Origin: Sulfomarinibacter sp963733915
GTDB lineage: Bacteria > Acidobacteriota > Thermoanaerobaculia > Thermoanaerobaculales > Sulfomarinibacteraceae
Assembly: GCA_963733915.1 (NCBI GenBank)
Contig: CAVTEP010000008.1
Coordinates: forward strand, 1 to 64,000
DNA length: 64,000 nucleotides
Reading direction: 5' to 3'
Of this stretch, positions 55,101 through 64,000 are shown one piece after another. The notes under the pieces were generated by a model. It was not told where the DNA came from, made no database searches, and worked only from the letters and a program-made list of their open reading frames with translations. The translations under genes and the position numbers were made by a program. The stretch's first letter is position 1. Every line of letters begins with the position of its first letter.

Positions 55101-55472
55101 CGTGGCCAGATCGAGGCTGTCTCCGGTCGCGTCGACGACGAAGCGGTCACGGCCAAGGCCGACGAGATCTCAAAGGCCCTGACCGCGATCGAGGAAAAGC
55201 TCCACCAGGTCAAAAACGAGTCGAGCCAGGACGTCCTCAACTTCCCGCCCCAGATCGACAACCAGCTGCTCTACCTGCAGGGGGTGGTCGAGAGCACCCT
55301 CGGGGCACCGCTTCAGAGCTCGGTCGAGCGCTTCGACGAGCTCGAGGCCGAGCTTGACGGCTACCTGGCCGAGCTCGATGCGGTGATCGATCTGCGACTG
55401 CCGGAGCTCGAGCGGATGCTCGGGGAGATCGATAGCCGCGAGGGTTTTCACGGGACGATCGCCATAAGGTGA
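52194..55472 (+). CDS. Secreted BNR-repeat/VPS10-like beta-propeller protein
   Basis: The ATG at 52194 begins a signal peptide (RFLACAVMLAAASTAYS). The intact protein of 1092 residues has many Asp-box and GGxTW-type blades: STGGGVWKTTDGGLTWFNVS, DGIYKSTDAGDTWRHVGLPE, GVYRSTNGGLSWSKVLYVSE, GLYKTTDGGNTWVELSEGLP, VLKSTDEGRTWSEISPDL, LVHISDDGGANWRDITP. These form one or two beta-propellers of the sortilin/xyloglucanase type. A C-terminal domain ends in a coiled coil (EQFALARKIWEALTRSHEAI). Such proteins are common in Acidobacteriota and Bacteroidota; function is unknown. An M1 peptidase and an esterase follow. Confidence 0.9.
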   Translation: MRARFLACAVMLAAASTAYSQISDELFNSLEYRLVGPFRGGRVTAVSGVPGDPMTYYMGSTGGGVWKTTDGGLTWFNVSDVVRQLEPKPAPEIMGEVEPTMAELGLLREPLGGLPDNLQWERRPGDAFGTGSIGAIAVAPSDPNVVYVGTGSACPRGNVSPGDGIYKSTDAGDTWRHVGLPEAGQIGRIVIHPKDPDLVYAAVLGNIFGADPQRGVYRSTNGGLSWSKVLYVSEDAGAVDLAMDPANPRNIYAAIWQARRTPWTMISGGPGSGLYKTTDGGNTWVELSEGLPGGVKGRIAVAVSPAAPNRVWALVEAEDGGLYRSDNGGEKFRLVSADRELRQRAWYYTHLEADPKDANTVYVLNVMFWKSIDGGENFRPIRTPHGDNHALWINPDDPDNLIEGNDGGANISFNGGRSWSVQSNQPTSEIYRVTVDDQFPYWLYGGQQDNSAVAIPSRSPGGIDHEDWYAPAGCETATVAVDPRNPNITYGGCYGGSIGRYDRNLEHTQEMMAWPQLAVGQQPKDLRYRFQWNSPIRISPHDPNVLYHCANVVLKSTDEGRTWSEISPDLTRDDDSRQGYAGEPITRDNTGVEVYGTVFAFEESPHRAGLLWAGSDDGLVHISDDGGANWRDITPANMPEGGTVNAIELSAHDPGRAFIAVHRYRENDFRPYIFRTTDYGASWRLLTDGRNGIPADHFARVVREDPDQTGLLYAGTEFGIYASFDDGASWRSLQLNLPVTPITDLAVKRGDLAVATQGRSFWILDDLTVLRQMAEGGAMTTPHLFTPHTVVRWVDQSGGGGRGAVGQNPPFGAVVHYLLPAGLDEEDADEVTLEFLDAAGEVLRSLSSQNPERRAPSPWRRFFPELAEPPLLDARAGANRYVWNLALADAGLVDDSVLWGWPGGPTVAPGTYQVRLTVGEWSQTASFEVVQDPRTEVSPAAMHEQFALARKIWEALTRSHEAIDRIRDVRGQIEAVSGRVDDEAVTAKADEISKALTAIEEKLHQVKNESSQDVLNFPPQIDNQLLYLQGVVESTLGAPLQSSVERFDELEAELDGYLAELDAVIDLRLPELERMLGEIDSREGFHGTIAIR

Positions 55473-55591
55473 AACGATCGATTCATTGATCTCGTATCAC
55501 CCCTGACGATGGTGACACGGCGGCGGATCGACCGCACCGGCGGGCGGGCCGGAAGAGGCGCCGTCGGCGGCCGGTTCCGTCGGGAGGAGCC

Positions 55592-57700
55592 ATGAACCTG
55601 GTCTCGAGCTTTGTCCTGTCAATGGCCGCCCTCTTTGCAGCATCCGGCCTTGATACGGAGCGGTTGATACAACCCGATACCCCGCTCGAGTGCTCGCACG
55701 CCAAGACGATGTTCGCCGGCGTCGACCATGAGCTGCACGCGAAAAACATCAACGACCCCGAATCCTACAAGACCGATGTCCTGCATTGCCGGCTCGACTT
55801 CGAGGTCGACCCGGACGCGCAGACCATCAGCGGTTCCACCACGATGACGGTGGCCAGCCGGGTCGAAAACCTCTCGACCTTCAGGTTCTGGCTCAACGCC
55901 TCGATGGCGATCGGATCGGTGGAGGTGGACGGAGACGACGTCGAGTGGCGGCGGCTGGACACGACGACGATCGATGTCGACCTCAACCGCAGCTACGACG
56001 AGGACGAGGTCTTCGATATCGAAATCACCTACAGCGGCACGCCGGAGTCGACGTGGTTTTTTTCGAGCCAGGGTGGGGTGCCGGTGGTCTCGACCCTGAG
56101 CCAGCCGTGGTACGCCTCCGGGTGGTGGGCGGTCAAGGAGGACAACCGCGACAAGGCGACCGGCGAGCTGCTGGTCACAGTGCCCTCCGATCTGACGGTC
56201 GTCTCGAACGGCCTTTTGGTGGCGGTCGACAACGTGGCGGGTGATAGGCGGCGTTTTCACTGGGCCACCGAGTACCCGACCAGCCCGTACCTCTTTTCGT
56301 TTTCGGCCACCGTCTACAACTCCTTCAGTGACATCTTCAACTACGAGGGCGGTTCGATGCCGGTAGATTTCTATATCTACCCCGACCAGGACACACCCGG
56401 AAACCGAAACGGTTGGCGGTTGTCGGTGGAGATGCTGGCGACCTTCGAGGAGCTGTTCGGGCCATACCCGTTTATTGCCGAGAAATACGCCATCTACCAG
56501 TTTCCGTTCGGCGGCGGCATGGAGCATCAGACCGCCACCGGCCAGGGCGGGAATTCGGCATTCAGAGACTACCTGACCTCGCACGAGTTGGCCCACCAAT
56601 GGTGGGGCGACATGCTGACCTGCGCCACCTGGCACGACATCTGGCTCAACGAGGGTTTCGCCACCTACTCGACGGCTCTGTGGTACGAGTATGCCTCGGG
56701 CGTCCCCGACGCTGAAGCTCGCCGGGCATACATGGAGGTGCGGCGGCCGCCGCTGCTCGACGGCACCGTCTATGTCCACGACATCTCGGACCCCAATCGC
56801 ATTTTCTCGAGCAACTACTCCTACAGCAAGGGCGCGTGGGCGCTCCACATGCTGCGGGGCGTCGTCGGCGACGACGCCTTTTTCGAGATCCTCGCCGCCT
56901 ACCGCGGGCGCTTCGAGTACTCGACCGCCACCACCGAGGATTTTCGTGCGGTCGCGGAAGACATCTGGGGCGGCGATCTCGAGTGGTTTTTCGAGGAGTG
57001 GATCTACGGCGGCGGCGCGCCGGCCTATCGCTCCAGCTGGCAGGAGCACGAGATCAACGGGAGCCGGTTCCTCGAAATCATGCTCGAGCAGAACCAGAAC
57101 GAGTCGGTCTTTCAGATGCCGGTCGAGATCCTGACGTTGGAGAACGGCCAGGAACACACCTACACGGTCTGGAATGACGCCCGAGTCGAGCATCTTCTGA
57201 TCCCCGTCTCGGGGGAGGTGGACGATGTGGAGCTCGACCCGAACACCTGGATACTCAGCCGGATCAACATCTCAGGCGCCTTCTTCGACGGCCCGCCGAA
57301 AATCGTCGCCGTCGATCCGGCGCCGTCGTCGGTCCTGCGCCTGAACCGGACCATGTCGATGTCGATCGGCTTTCACCGCGATGTCGTCATCTCCGCCACC
57401 GACGTTGCTTTGCGTCGCAGCGATGGGGTCGAGTTCGAGCTCGATCTTGCTTACGATCCGGAGACCTTCACGGCAACGGTCGAATCTCGCCGACCGCTGC
57501 CCGGTGGCCGGTATCGGTTGACCATCAGCGACCACGTCGTCGACGCGGAGGACGGCATCGCGCTGGACGGAGAGATTGACGAGGCGCACGGAACCGGCTT
57601 GCTGCCGAGCGGTGACGGCCTCGCCGGTGGCGCGGCAGTTGTCAAGTTCGGAGTCGCCGGTGTCAGGAGGGCGGCCTCCAGGGTAGCGCCGGGATCCTGA
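55592..57700 (+). CDS. Secreted M1-family aminopeptidase
   Basis: This intact 702-residue protein has a short signal-like N-terminus and the gluzincin zinc motif HELAHQWWGDMLTCATWHDI, then LNEGFATYSTALWYEYASGV (HExxH and the third-ligand Glu in NEGFA). The substrate-binding motif is GGGMEHQT, a variant of GxMEN that has His in place of Asn. An N-terminal saddle domain (LHCRLDFEVDPDAQTISGST) and a C-terminal Ig-like domain (KIVAVDPAPSSVLRLNRTMS) flank it. It is shorter than PepN and lacks its long C-terminal helical domain. It probably trims peptides outside the cytoplasm. Confidence 0.9.
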   Translation: MNLVSSFVLSMAALFAASGLDTERLIQPDTPLECSHAKTMFAGVDHELHAKNINDPESYKTDVLHCRLDFEVDPDAQTISGSTTMTVASRVENLSTFRFWLNASMAIGSVEVDGDDVEWRRLDTTTIDVDLNRSYDEDEVFDIEITYSGTPESTWFFSSQGGVPVVSTLSQPWYASGWWAVKEDNRDKATGELLVTVPSDLTVVSNGLLVAVDNVAGDRRRFHWATEYPTSPYLFSFSATVYNSFSDIFNYEGGSMPVDFYIYPDQDTPGNRNGWRLSVEMLATFEELFGPYPFIAEKYAIYQFPFGGGMEHQTATGQGGNSAFRDYLTSHELAHQWWGDMLTCATWHDIWLNEGFATYSTALWYEYASGVPDAEARRAYMEVRRPPLLDGTVYVHDISDPNRIFSSNYSYSKGAWALHMLRGVVGDDAFFEILAAYRGRFEYSTATTEDFRAVAEDIWGGDLEWFFEEWIYGGGAPAYRSSWQEHEINGSRFLEIMLEQNQNESVFQMPVEILTLENGQEHTYTVWNDARVEHLLIPVSGEVDDVELDPNTWILSRINISGAFFDGPPKIVAVDPAPSSVLRLNRTMSMSIGFHRDVVISATDVALRRSDGVEFELDLAYDPETFTATVESRRPLPGGRYRLTISDHVVDAEDGIALDGEIDEAHGTGLLPSGDGLAGGAAVVKFGVAGVRRAASRVAPGS

Positions 57701-57812
57701 TGAGCGCTTCGCCTCTTACCAGATTCATTCAGAAAAGAAACCGATGCGGCGTCTCCTTCGTATCTCGCCCCATGGTGGCGGCGATCCAAATCTCAGGCTG
57801 TGAGGTTCAGAT

Positions 57813-59018
57813 ATGAAAAAGCTCGCGATTCTCATCCCATTGATGTGTCTTGCCGTTGGTCTTGCTTTCGCCGGCGATCCAATCATCATCGGCGAAACGC
57901 TGACGATCCCGTCGAAGATCATGGGCGAGGAGCGAACCATCCTCGTGTCGACGCCTCCGGGCTACGACCGGACGAGCCAGGGCTACCCGGTGTTGTACAT
58001 GACGGACGGCGACCAGCATCTCACGCACACCCGCGGGACCGTCGACTTTCTTTCCGGCAACGGGCTGATGCCGCAGGTCATCATCGTCGGCGTCGCCAAT
58101 ACCGACCGGACCCGTGATCTGACGCCGACCCACGTCGCGTCCAGGACGATCGACGGCCAGGTGTACGAGAGCCCGACCAGCGGTGGGGCGTCCACGTTTC
58201 TCGACTTCTTCGAGCAGGAGCTTTTCCCGTACGTCGATGCCAACTACCGGACGCTGCCACTGAGGATCTTTGCGGGTCACTCCTTTGGCGGGCTGTTTGC
58301 GCTCAATGCCATCTTCACCCGCCCGGCGACGTTTGGAGCCGTCATCGCAGCCAGCCCGAGCCTCAACTGGGATGACGAGCTGCCGGTCCGCCAGGCGGCC
58401 ACCTTTTTTGACGGTCGCAAGGAATTGAACGCAACCCTCTTTGTCGCCATGGCCAACGAAGAGGATGGCGAGCCCCGACCCAACCGGCTCGACCGCCTCG
58501 AACAGGAGCTCGAGGAAAACTCCATCGACGGATTTTCGTGGCAGGTCATGCGGATGCCCGATGAAACCCACGGCTCGATGGTGCTCCGCGCCCACTACTG
58601 GGGCTTGCGCTTTGTCTTCGAGAGCTGGCAGCTGCCACCCGACCCCGAGACGGGGGTGTTCGAGGGCGGAACCGAGGAGCTCAAGGCTCACTATGCCGGT
58701 CTCTCGAAACGCTACGGTTTCACCGTGATCCCGGGCGAGCAGGTGGTCAACCAGCTGGGGTATCGAAAACTCGGCCGGGACGACTTCGACGGCGCGATCG
58801 CCGTTTTCAGCTACAACGTCGAGCTCTATCCGGAGTCGGCCAACGTCTACGACAGCCTCGGCGAGGCGCTCGAGAACGCAGGCCGGCTCGAGGAGGCCCT
58901 GGCCAGCTACTCGAAGGCCGTGGACAACGCGGCCGCGATCGGCGACGACCGGGTCGCGATATTCACCACCAACCGCGACCGTGCGAAGGAGCTCGTGGCG
59001 GCATCAAGCAAAGAGTAG
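57813..59018 (+). CDS. Secreted alpha/beta-hydrolase esterase with C-terminal TPR
   Basis: The signal peptide MKKLAILIPLMCLAVGLAFA precedes an esterase D/Fes-like domain: ERTILVSTPPGYDRTSQGYP, VLYMTDGDQHLTHTRG, the nucleophile elbow RIFAGHSFGGLFALNAIF (GHSFGG), and the His in PDETHGSMVLRAHYWG. The C-terminal 100 residues contain tetratricopeptide-like helices (FDGAIAVFSYNVELYPESAN, EALENAGRLEEALASYSKAV). It is 401 residues and intact. Enterochelin-esterase relatives often have this layout. A carboxylic ester is the likely substrate. Confidence 0.9.
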   Translation: MKKLAILIPLMCLAVGLAFAGDPIIIGETLTIPSKIMGEERTILVSTPPGYDRTSQGYPVLYMTDGDQHLTHTRGTVDFLSGNGLMPQVIIVGVANTDRTRDLTPTHVASRTIDGQVYESPTSGGASTFLDFFEQELFPYVDANYRTLPLRIFAGHSFGGLFALNAIFTRPATFGAVIAASPSLNWDDELPVRQAATFFDGRKELNATLFVAMANEEDGEPRPNRLDRLEQELEENSIDGFSWQVMRMPDETHGSMVLRAHYWGLRFVFESWQLPPDPETGVFEGGTEELKAHYAGLSKRYGFTVIPGEQVVNQLGYRKLGRDDFDGAIAVFSYNVELYPESANVYDSLGEALENAGRLEEALASYSKAVDNAAAIGDDRVAIFTTNRDRAKELVAASSKE

Positions 59019-59029
59019 TCGTCATCAAC

Positions 59030-59578
59030 TCATCGGAACCACCCTGGTTCGGCGCCATGTAGCCGGGCCTCGCGCACGATTCGCGCCAACTCGGCGCGCT
59101 CGGCCTCGATCTGTGCTTCGAGCTGTCGCAGCTTCGACTTTGCCCGTTCGAGACGCGCGAGGGTCCGGACGTCGAGCTTCTGATCCTCGATGTGGTCGAT
59201 CTCGATATCGAGCTGGGCCCGGCGCCGCCCGAGCCCGCGAATCACTTCATGCTGTTTGGAGTAGGCGGCGCGCCAGCGATTCCGCTCGGCATCGGTGCTG
59301 CTTGCTTTCGATCGCGCCCGTTGGCCGGCGTTGGTCGTTGCGACGCCGAGGGTGAGCGAACCCTCGGCAGCTATCTCGCCGAGGTTGGCGTTGGTGAGGG
59401 TCACGCGTCCGTTGGCGTCGGCGGCGGAGCTGCGGCTGAGTTTCGCCGTGCTCGCGTAGGCGGCGAGGGTGCCGGGTCGCGGGGTCGGCGTTGGTGTGTC
59501 AGCGGGCGAAGCCGTTGCCGCCGTCAGCCAGATCAGGGCCGAGACGGCCGATACGAACTGCAGATTTTGGGGGATCAT
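59030..59578 (-). CDS. Secreted coiled-coil protein of unknown function
   Basis: The ATG at 59578 begins a signal peptide (LQFVSAVSALIWLTAATA), then a Pro/Thr-rich linker (ADTPTPTPRPG), a short beta-like section (TLTNANLGEIAAEGSLTLG), and a coiled coil to the end (DIEIDHIEDQKLDVRTLARL, SKLRQLEAQIEAERAELARI). The 182-residue protein is intact. I do not recognise the family. It is convergent with the esterase gene (12 bases between the stops). Confidence 0.6.
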   Translation of the reverse strand: MIPQNLQFVSAVSALIWLTAATASPADTPTPTPRPGTLAAYASTAKLSRSSAADANGRVTLTNANLGEIAAEGSLTLGVATTNAGQRARSKASSTDAERNRWRAAYSKQHEVIRGLGRRRAQLDIEIDHIEDQKLDVRTLARLERAKSKLRQLEAQIEAERAELARIVREARLHGAEPGWFR

Positions 59579-59667
59579 GCCGGAAATCCTTTCCGGCGTG
59601 GACGGGATGAGCGAAGTCTACACCAACGGTTCCGCCGTATCAACCCGGATCGGCCTCCATCCCGAAT

Positions 59668-60071
59668 CGTTGAAACGTTAAAACGTTAAAACGTTAGAAC
59701 GTTCGGCTCATCCGGAATTTGATGAGATAGAGGTGTTGGAAGTTCCGATCGGCATTTGCAGCGACAGAGACAGCGACCGACCGCAGGGGGCAGTGAACAG
59801 CAGCCGGGCAGCGAGCACTGGTCGCCGGTCCGGCCGGGCGATTTCGCTGTCGACTGCCCCTGCCGCGGTCTCCGGCCGCTGCCGCTGTCCCTGCCGCCAT
59901 CCCTGTGGGCCGATTCAACGGATGGAACCAACGGCGTCGGGGACGGGTGGGTGGAAAATCCGAAATCCGAAATCCGAAATCCGAAATGTGCGATGGTCGC
60001 CTTTTCCCCTTTTCCGCTTTTCCCCTCCGCACTGAAAACGTTCTAACGTTCCAACGTTTTAACGTTCCAAC
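59668..60071. repeat. Composite repeat element, copy 1
   Basis: AACGTT arrays flank the element at both ends (59668-59704 and 60038-60071). Between them is a roughly 330-base element beginning CGGCTCATCCG and GAAGTTCCGATCGGCA, then a GC-rich stretch with many CAGCG and GCTGCC pairs, a GTGGAAAATCCGAAATCCGA run and a CCTTTTCCCC run. A second copy lies at 62395. Confidence 0.75.
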
Positions 60072-60076
60072 GGATT

Positions 60077-61093
60077 TCAGTACACGTCCAGATCATCGGC
60101 GAATACGACCTCCCCGTCGAAGCCCTGCCGGATCTCGGCCAGGAGCTCGTCCTCGGTGGCGCCCCACATCAGCTGGTGGTAGAGCACCAAGAGCTTTGGC
60201 CGCGCGCGGGCGGCGAGCTCGCCGAGCTCGATGCCCGAGGTATGGGAGGACCGGTGGTAGGCCTGCCAATCGGGCGTGCGGCGTTCGAGGCCTGAAGCGG
60301 CGTAGACCTCGTGGACGAGCACATCGCAGCCGTCACAGGCTGCGACCACGGCGTCGGTGGCCGTGGTGTCGCCGCTGATGACGATCGAGCGGTCGACGGT
60401 GTCGAAGCGAAATCCGAATGCCTGCTCCCAGGCCCCATGCGGGACCGCAAAGGCGGTGACGGTGACGTGGTCGTCTTCGTAGATCGTGCCGGGCTCGATC
60501 TCGTGGACCTCGACCTCGATGCCGGTGGCGTTCTGGGGCTGCGATCCCTGCAGTCGGATGTCGATGTCCTCGGCGTAGGCGGCGAGAATGTGCTCGGTCA
60601 TGGCCCGGGTGCCGGGCGGTCCGTAGACCTCGAGGGGCTCCTCGCGCTCGAGCACCCATGGCGTCAGGATGAGATCCGGGTAGCCGATCGTGTGGTCGGA
60701 GTGGAGGTGGGTGATGAAGAGCCGGCTGAGCTTTGGCATGGCGAGGGCGGCGACACCGCCACGGCGGGCGGCTTCGACCTGCCGGACGACGCCGGGCCCG
60801 CAGTCCACCAGGTAGGGTCGGCCGCCGGCGACAACCGCGACCGCCGGCCCCGAGCGCTCCGGGTCGGGGTTCGGCGTGCCGGTGCCGAGCATGACGACCA
60901 GGGGGCGGTCGGGTGAGGGAACCGGCGTCGACACAGCCACCGGCGCCGGTGGGTCAACGACGGCGGCTTCGTCGGACGTTTCGTCGGCAGGCGCTTGGAT
61001 CACCGTGACCGGCTGGAACCGCTCCTGCGAGCTGGCGCAACCGGCGGCCACAATACACAAGAGACCGGGGAGAAGGATCGCGCGCCTCATCAA
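60077..61093 (-). CDS. MBL-fold hydrolase lipoprotein (RNase Z-like)
   Basis: This intact 338-residue protein has a lipoprotein signal (LLPGLLCIVAAGCASS, with cysteine at the lipobox) and a metallo-beta-lactamase domain. Motifs are VVMLGTGTPNPDPERSGPAV, YLVDCGPGVVRQVEAA, the metal-binding HLHSDHTIGYPDLI, AFGFRFDTVDRSIVISGDTT and the late LVHEVYAASG and HTSGIELGELAARARPKLLV. The RNase Z-like order (VLGTGTPxPDxxRSGP) suggests a phosphodiesterase or arylsulfatase-type esterase anchored in the outer membrane. The ATG at 61090 is an alternative start. Confidence 0.85.
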   Translation of the reverse strand: MMRRAILLPGLLCIVAAGCASSQERFQPVTVIQAPADETSDEAAVVDPPAPVAVSTPVPSPDRPLVVMLGTGTPNPDPERSGPAVAVVAGGRPYLVDCGPGVVRQVEAARRGGVAALAMPKLSRLFITHLHSDHTIGYPDLILTPWVLEREEPLEVYGPPGTRAMTEHILAAYAEDIDIRLQGSQPQNATGIEVEVHEIEPGTIYEDDHVTVTAFAVPHGAWEQAFGFRFDTVDRSIVISGDTTATDAVVAACDGCDVLVHEVYAASGLERRTPDWQAYHRSSHTSGIELGELAARARPKLLVLYHQLMWGATEDELLAEIRQGFDGEVVFADDLDVY

Positions 61094-61102
61094 TAGCGGC
61101 CC

Positions 61103-61430
61103 TCAGCCCCAGACCTCCGGCGGCGCCAGCAGCCGCTCGACCGGGCGCCCGCCGAGGAGGTGCTGGTCGAAGATCTCGGCGACGTCGTTCATGTGCACAC
61201 CGACGTACATGACGCCCTCCGGGTAGACGAGGACGCTGGGCCCGAGCTCGCAGGGGCCGAGGCAACCCGAGCGCGTGATCTTGATCCGGCCAAAGGCCTC
61301 GCGTTCCTCCAGACAGGCGGCCGAACTCGGCGACCAGGTCCTGGGCGCCCCGATCGGTGCACGAGCCCTTGGGGTGGCCGGGCGGCCGTTGGTTGGTGCA
61401 GATGAAGACGTGCCGTTCGGGCTTCGGCAT
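61103..61430 (-). CDS. Thioredoxin-like 2Fe-2S ferredoxin (one indel)
   Basis: The ATG at 61430 begins MPKPERHVFICTNQRPPGHP, then KGSC, the first cysteine pair of thioredoxin-like 2Fe-2S ferredoxins (NuoE-C-terminal type). After one base shift near 61312 comes IKITRSGCLGPCELGPSVLV, the second pair, and YPEGVMYVGVHMNDVAEIFD, HLLGGRPVERLL. Length is about 109 residues. It carries electrons; the partner is not known. It lies between the MBL hydrolase and tandem FKBP genes on the same strand, and all three are probably one operon. Confidence 0.8.
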
Positions 61431-61437
61431 GGGGCCC

Positions 61438-62250
<813 letters not shown>

Positions 62251-62333
62251 GGCCGCCACCCTAACCCGATTATGGAAATCTCTCAAGCGGGGAGTACCGG
62301 CTGTGTCGGAACGAGGCCGGTTCCGGGAACCGG

Positions 62334-62740
62334 CAGAGGGGAAAAGGGGAAAAGGGGAAAAGGAGAAAAGGAGAAAAGGGGAGGAGGGTGGTCGCTTTTT
62401 CGGCTCATCCGAATTTGGGTGAGATCGAGGTTTGAAGTTCCGGTCGGCAGGCGCAGCGTCGGGGACGGCGGCAGACCACAGAGACAGGGTCAGTGAGCAG
62501 CGGCCGGGGCAGCGACTGGGGCAGCGAGTAATGGTCGCCGGTCCGTCCGGGCGCTGTCGCTGTCGACTGGCCCTGACGCGGTCTCCAGCCGCAGCCGCGG
62601 CCGCCGTCCCTGACCGTCGTTTCAATGGATTCGTGAAGGGGTGGGTGGAAAATCCGAAATCCGAAATCCGAATTCCGAAATTTGCGATGGCTCCTTTTCC
62701 CCTTTTCCCCTTTTCCCCTTTCTCCTTTTCCTTTCGAGCG
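62334..62740. repeat. Composite repeat element, copy 2
   Basis: This copy has the same parts in the same order as that at 59668: GGGGAAAA run, CGGCTCATCCGAATTTGG, GAAGTTCCGGTCGGCA, a GC-rich stretch with GCAGCGACTGGGGCAGCGAG, GGGTGGGTGGAAAATCCGAA and a CCTTTTCCCC run. It ends 72 bases before cydA and lies between the FKBP start and cydA. Confidence 0.75.
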
Positions 62741-62811
62741 GCGGGCTCAGGTACCATACCCTCGTACTTCGAGGGTGTCCGAAATCCTCACCCGGGGGAA
62801 GGTCCACGCTG

Positions 62812-64000
62812 ATGGATGTCGTCCTGCTGTCGCGTCTCCAGTTCGCCCTGACGATCGGCTTTCACTATATTTTTCCACTACTGACCATCGGCATGAGTGT
62901 CGTGATGGTCTACCTGGAGGCCCAGCACCTCCGCACCGGGGACCCGTTGTATGACAGGGCAGCGAGGTTCTGGACCCGCATCTTCGCCCTCAACTTCGCG
63001 ATCGGTGTTGCCACCGGCATCGTCATGGAGTTCCAGTTCGGCACCAATTGGGCCGCCTACTCGCGCTTTGTCGGCGACGTTTTCGGCTCGGCGCTGGCAG
63101 CGGAGGGGATCTTCGCGTTCTTCCTCGAATCTGGTTTTCTCGCCCTGCTCGTCTTTGGTTGGGACCGGGTATCGCCGCGGATGCACGTCTTCGCCACCGT
63201 CATGGTCGCCCTCGGGTCAATCTTCTCGTCGATCTGGATCGTGGTCGCCAACAGCTGGCAGCAGACTCCGGCCGGCTCCCACATCGTGCCGGTGCTGCGC
63301 GACGGCCGGCCCCTGGTCGTCGACGGCCTGCCGGTGCTGCGTGCCGAGATCGTCGATTTCTGGGCGCTGGTCTTCAACCCGTCGACGGTGCAGCGGCTGG
63401 TGCACGTGTGGATCGGCGCCTTCATCCTCGGCACCTTCTTCGTCATGTCGATCTCGGCCTTCTACCTGCTCAAGGGCCGGCACGTGGACTTCGCAAAAAA
63501 ATCCTTCTCGGGAGCCTTGATCTTCGCCACCATCGCCTCGTTGGCGGCGCTCGTTTCCGGTCATTTCCAGGCGGGAACCGTGTATCGCTACCAGCCGGCC
63601 AAGCTGGCAGCCTTCGAGGGCCACTACACGACGGGACCGGCGGACATGAGCATCTTCGGGATCCCCGATGACGCCACCGAAAGCATCCGCTTCAATATCG
63701 CCATCCCTGGGGGGCTCGGCTTCCTCGTCCACGACGACTTCGGCGCGACCGTGATCGGTCTCGATCGCTTCCGCCCGGAGGACCGACCGCCGGTGATCGC
63801 GACCTTTGCCAGCTACCACATCATGATCGGTCTCGGCATGGCCTTCATCGGCCTCACCGTGCTCGCGAGCTTCCTCCACTGGCGCGGGCGGCTGTATGAA
63901 ACGCGGTGGTTGCTGTGGATCTTCGTCTTCGCGGTCATCGGTCCTTTGGCGGCCAACGAGTTCGGGTGGGCAGCGGCCGAGGTCGGGCGCCAGCCGTGGA
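62812..64000 (+). CDS. cydA: Cytochrome bd-type ubiquinol oxidase subunit I (partial, open at right edge)
   Basis: The reading frame is open from the ATG at 62812 to the window end, 396 codons. It begins MDVVLLSRLQFALTIGFHYI, then FPLLTIGMSVVMVYLEAQHL, where the His of GFHYIFP is the heme b595/d ligand region. Further helices are FAIGVATGIVMEFQFGTNWA, GSIFSSIWIVVANSWQQTP, RLVHVWIGAFILGTFFVMSI (the second axial His) and ADMSIFGIPD. It ends in EVGRQPW, the conserved motif. It is part of the quinol oxidase that reduces O2 in the inner membrane. The C-terminus and subunit II must lie beyond the window. Confidence 0.95.
   Translation, partial: MDVVLLSRLQFALTIGFHYIFPLLTIGMSVVMVYLEAQHLRTGDPLYDRAARFWTRIFALNFAIGVATGIVMEFQFGTNWAAYSRFVGDVFGSALAAEGIFAFFLESGFLALLVFGWDRVSPRMHVFATVMVALGSIFSSIWIVVANSWQQTPAGSHIVPVLRDGRPLVVDGLPVLRAEIVDFWALVFNPSTVQRLVHVWIGAFILGTFFVMSISAFYLLKGRHVDFAKKSFSGALIFATIASLAALVSGHFQAGTVYRYQPAKLAAFEGHYTTGPADMSIFGIPDDATESIRFNIAIPGGLGFLVHDDFGATVIGLDRFRPEDRPPVIATFASYHIMIGLGMAFIGLTVLASFLHWRGRLYETRWLLWIFVFAVIGPLAANEFGWAAAEVGRQPW

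Overview
The window looks like a piece of a high-GC, Gram-negative-type bacterial chromosome, most likely from the Acidobacteriota or a similar phylum. This is an inference from gene content: TrpB2-type tryptophan synthase, BlaI/M56 pairs, secreted BNR-repeat and parallel beta-helix proteins, a cytochrome bd-type oxidase, and abundant dispersed intergenic repeats. There is no rRNA or other marker gene to fix the taxonomy. I found no tRNA, rRNA, CRISPR array or complete insertion sequence.

Positions 1-20.7 kb form a surface-polysaccharide region with patchy, often lower GC. On the minus strand, 7585 to 1 reads as one operon: an aminotransferase, a Gfo/Idh/MocA dehydrogenase and a hexapeptide N-acetyltransferase (together a WlbA/B/C-like route to a diacetamido uronic acid), an FAD oxidoreductase, a polysaccharide deacetylase, a methyltransferase and a membrane-anchored sulfatase-fold protein cut by the window edge. 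A beta-helix protein, an exosortase-type polysaccharide deacetylase, a GT2, a GT39-like membrane transferase and a PhyH dioxygenase follow. A tightly coupled minus-strand operon (20705 to 15570) then carries a radical SAM protein, a DegT aminotransferase, an ArnC-like GT2, a formyltransferase, WbqC and an SMR-type small membrane protein. The genes resemble an Arn-like pathway for a formylated amino sugar on a lipid carrier.

Positions 21-36 kb are a mosaic of small genes and mobile or relict elements: two more beta-helix proteins (both ending in a shared FADGFE tail), a HepT/MNT toxin-antitoxin pair, a DUF433 antitoxin with a destroyed partner, remnants of an SDR gene and a GIY-YIG nuclease, a PRPP synthetase and a BlaI/M56 regulatory pair with a clear double operator. 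Two REP-associated tyrosine transposases (RAYTs) lie here, each bracketed by its own palindromic repeat family. The second borders a tandem array that has copied the 3' end of a neighbouring isochorismatase-like gene.

Positions 36-64 kb are more housekeeping-like and mostly intact: TrpB2, two LiaF-like membrane proteins next to a LytS/LytTR two-component system, a MATE exporter, a metallophosphoesterase, a PP2C phosphatase with a DksA-type zinc finger, a CGNR regulator, a secreted serine hydrolase, BNR-repeat protein, M1 peptidase and esterase, then an MBL hydrolase, a 2Fe-2S ferredoxin, a tandem FKBP and the start of cydA. Intergenic spacers here carry several low-complexity and composite repeats.

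Many genes, especially between 1-14 kb and 20-34 kb, are split by single-base indels while homology-like sequence continues in another frame. Uncorrected long-read errors are the simplest explanation, although true decay of some loci is possible. Coordinates of such genes join the fragments, and entries say so.
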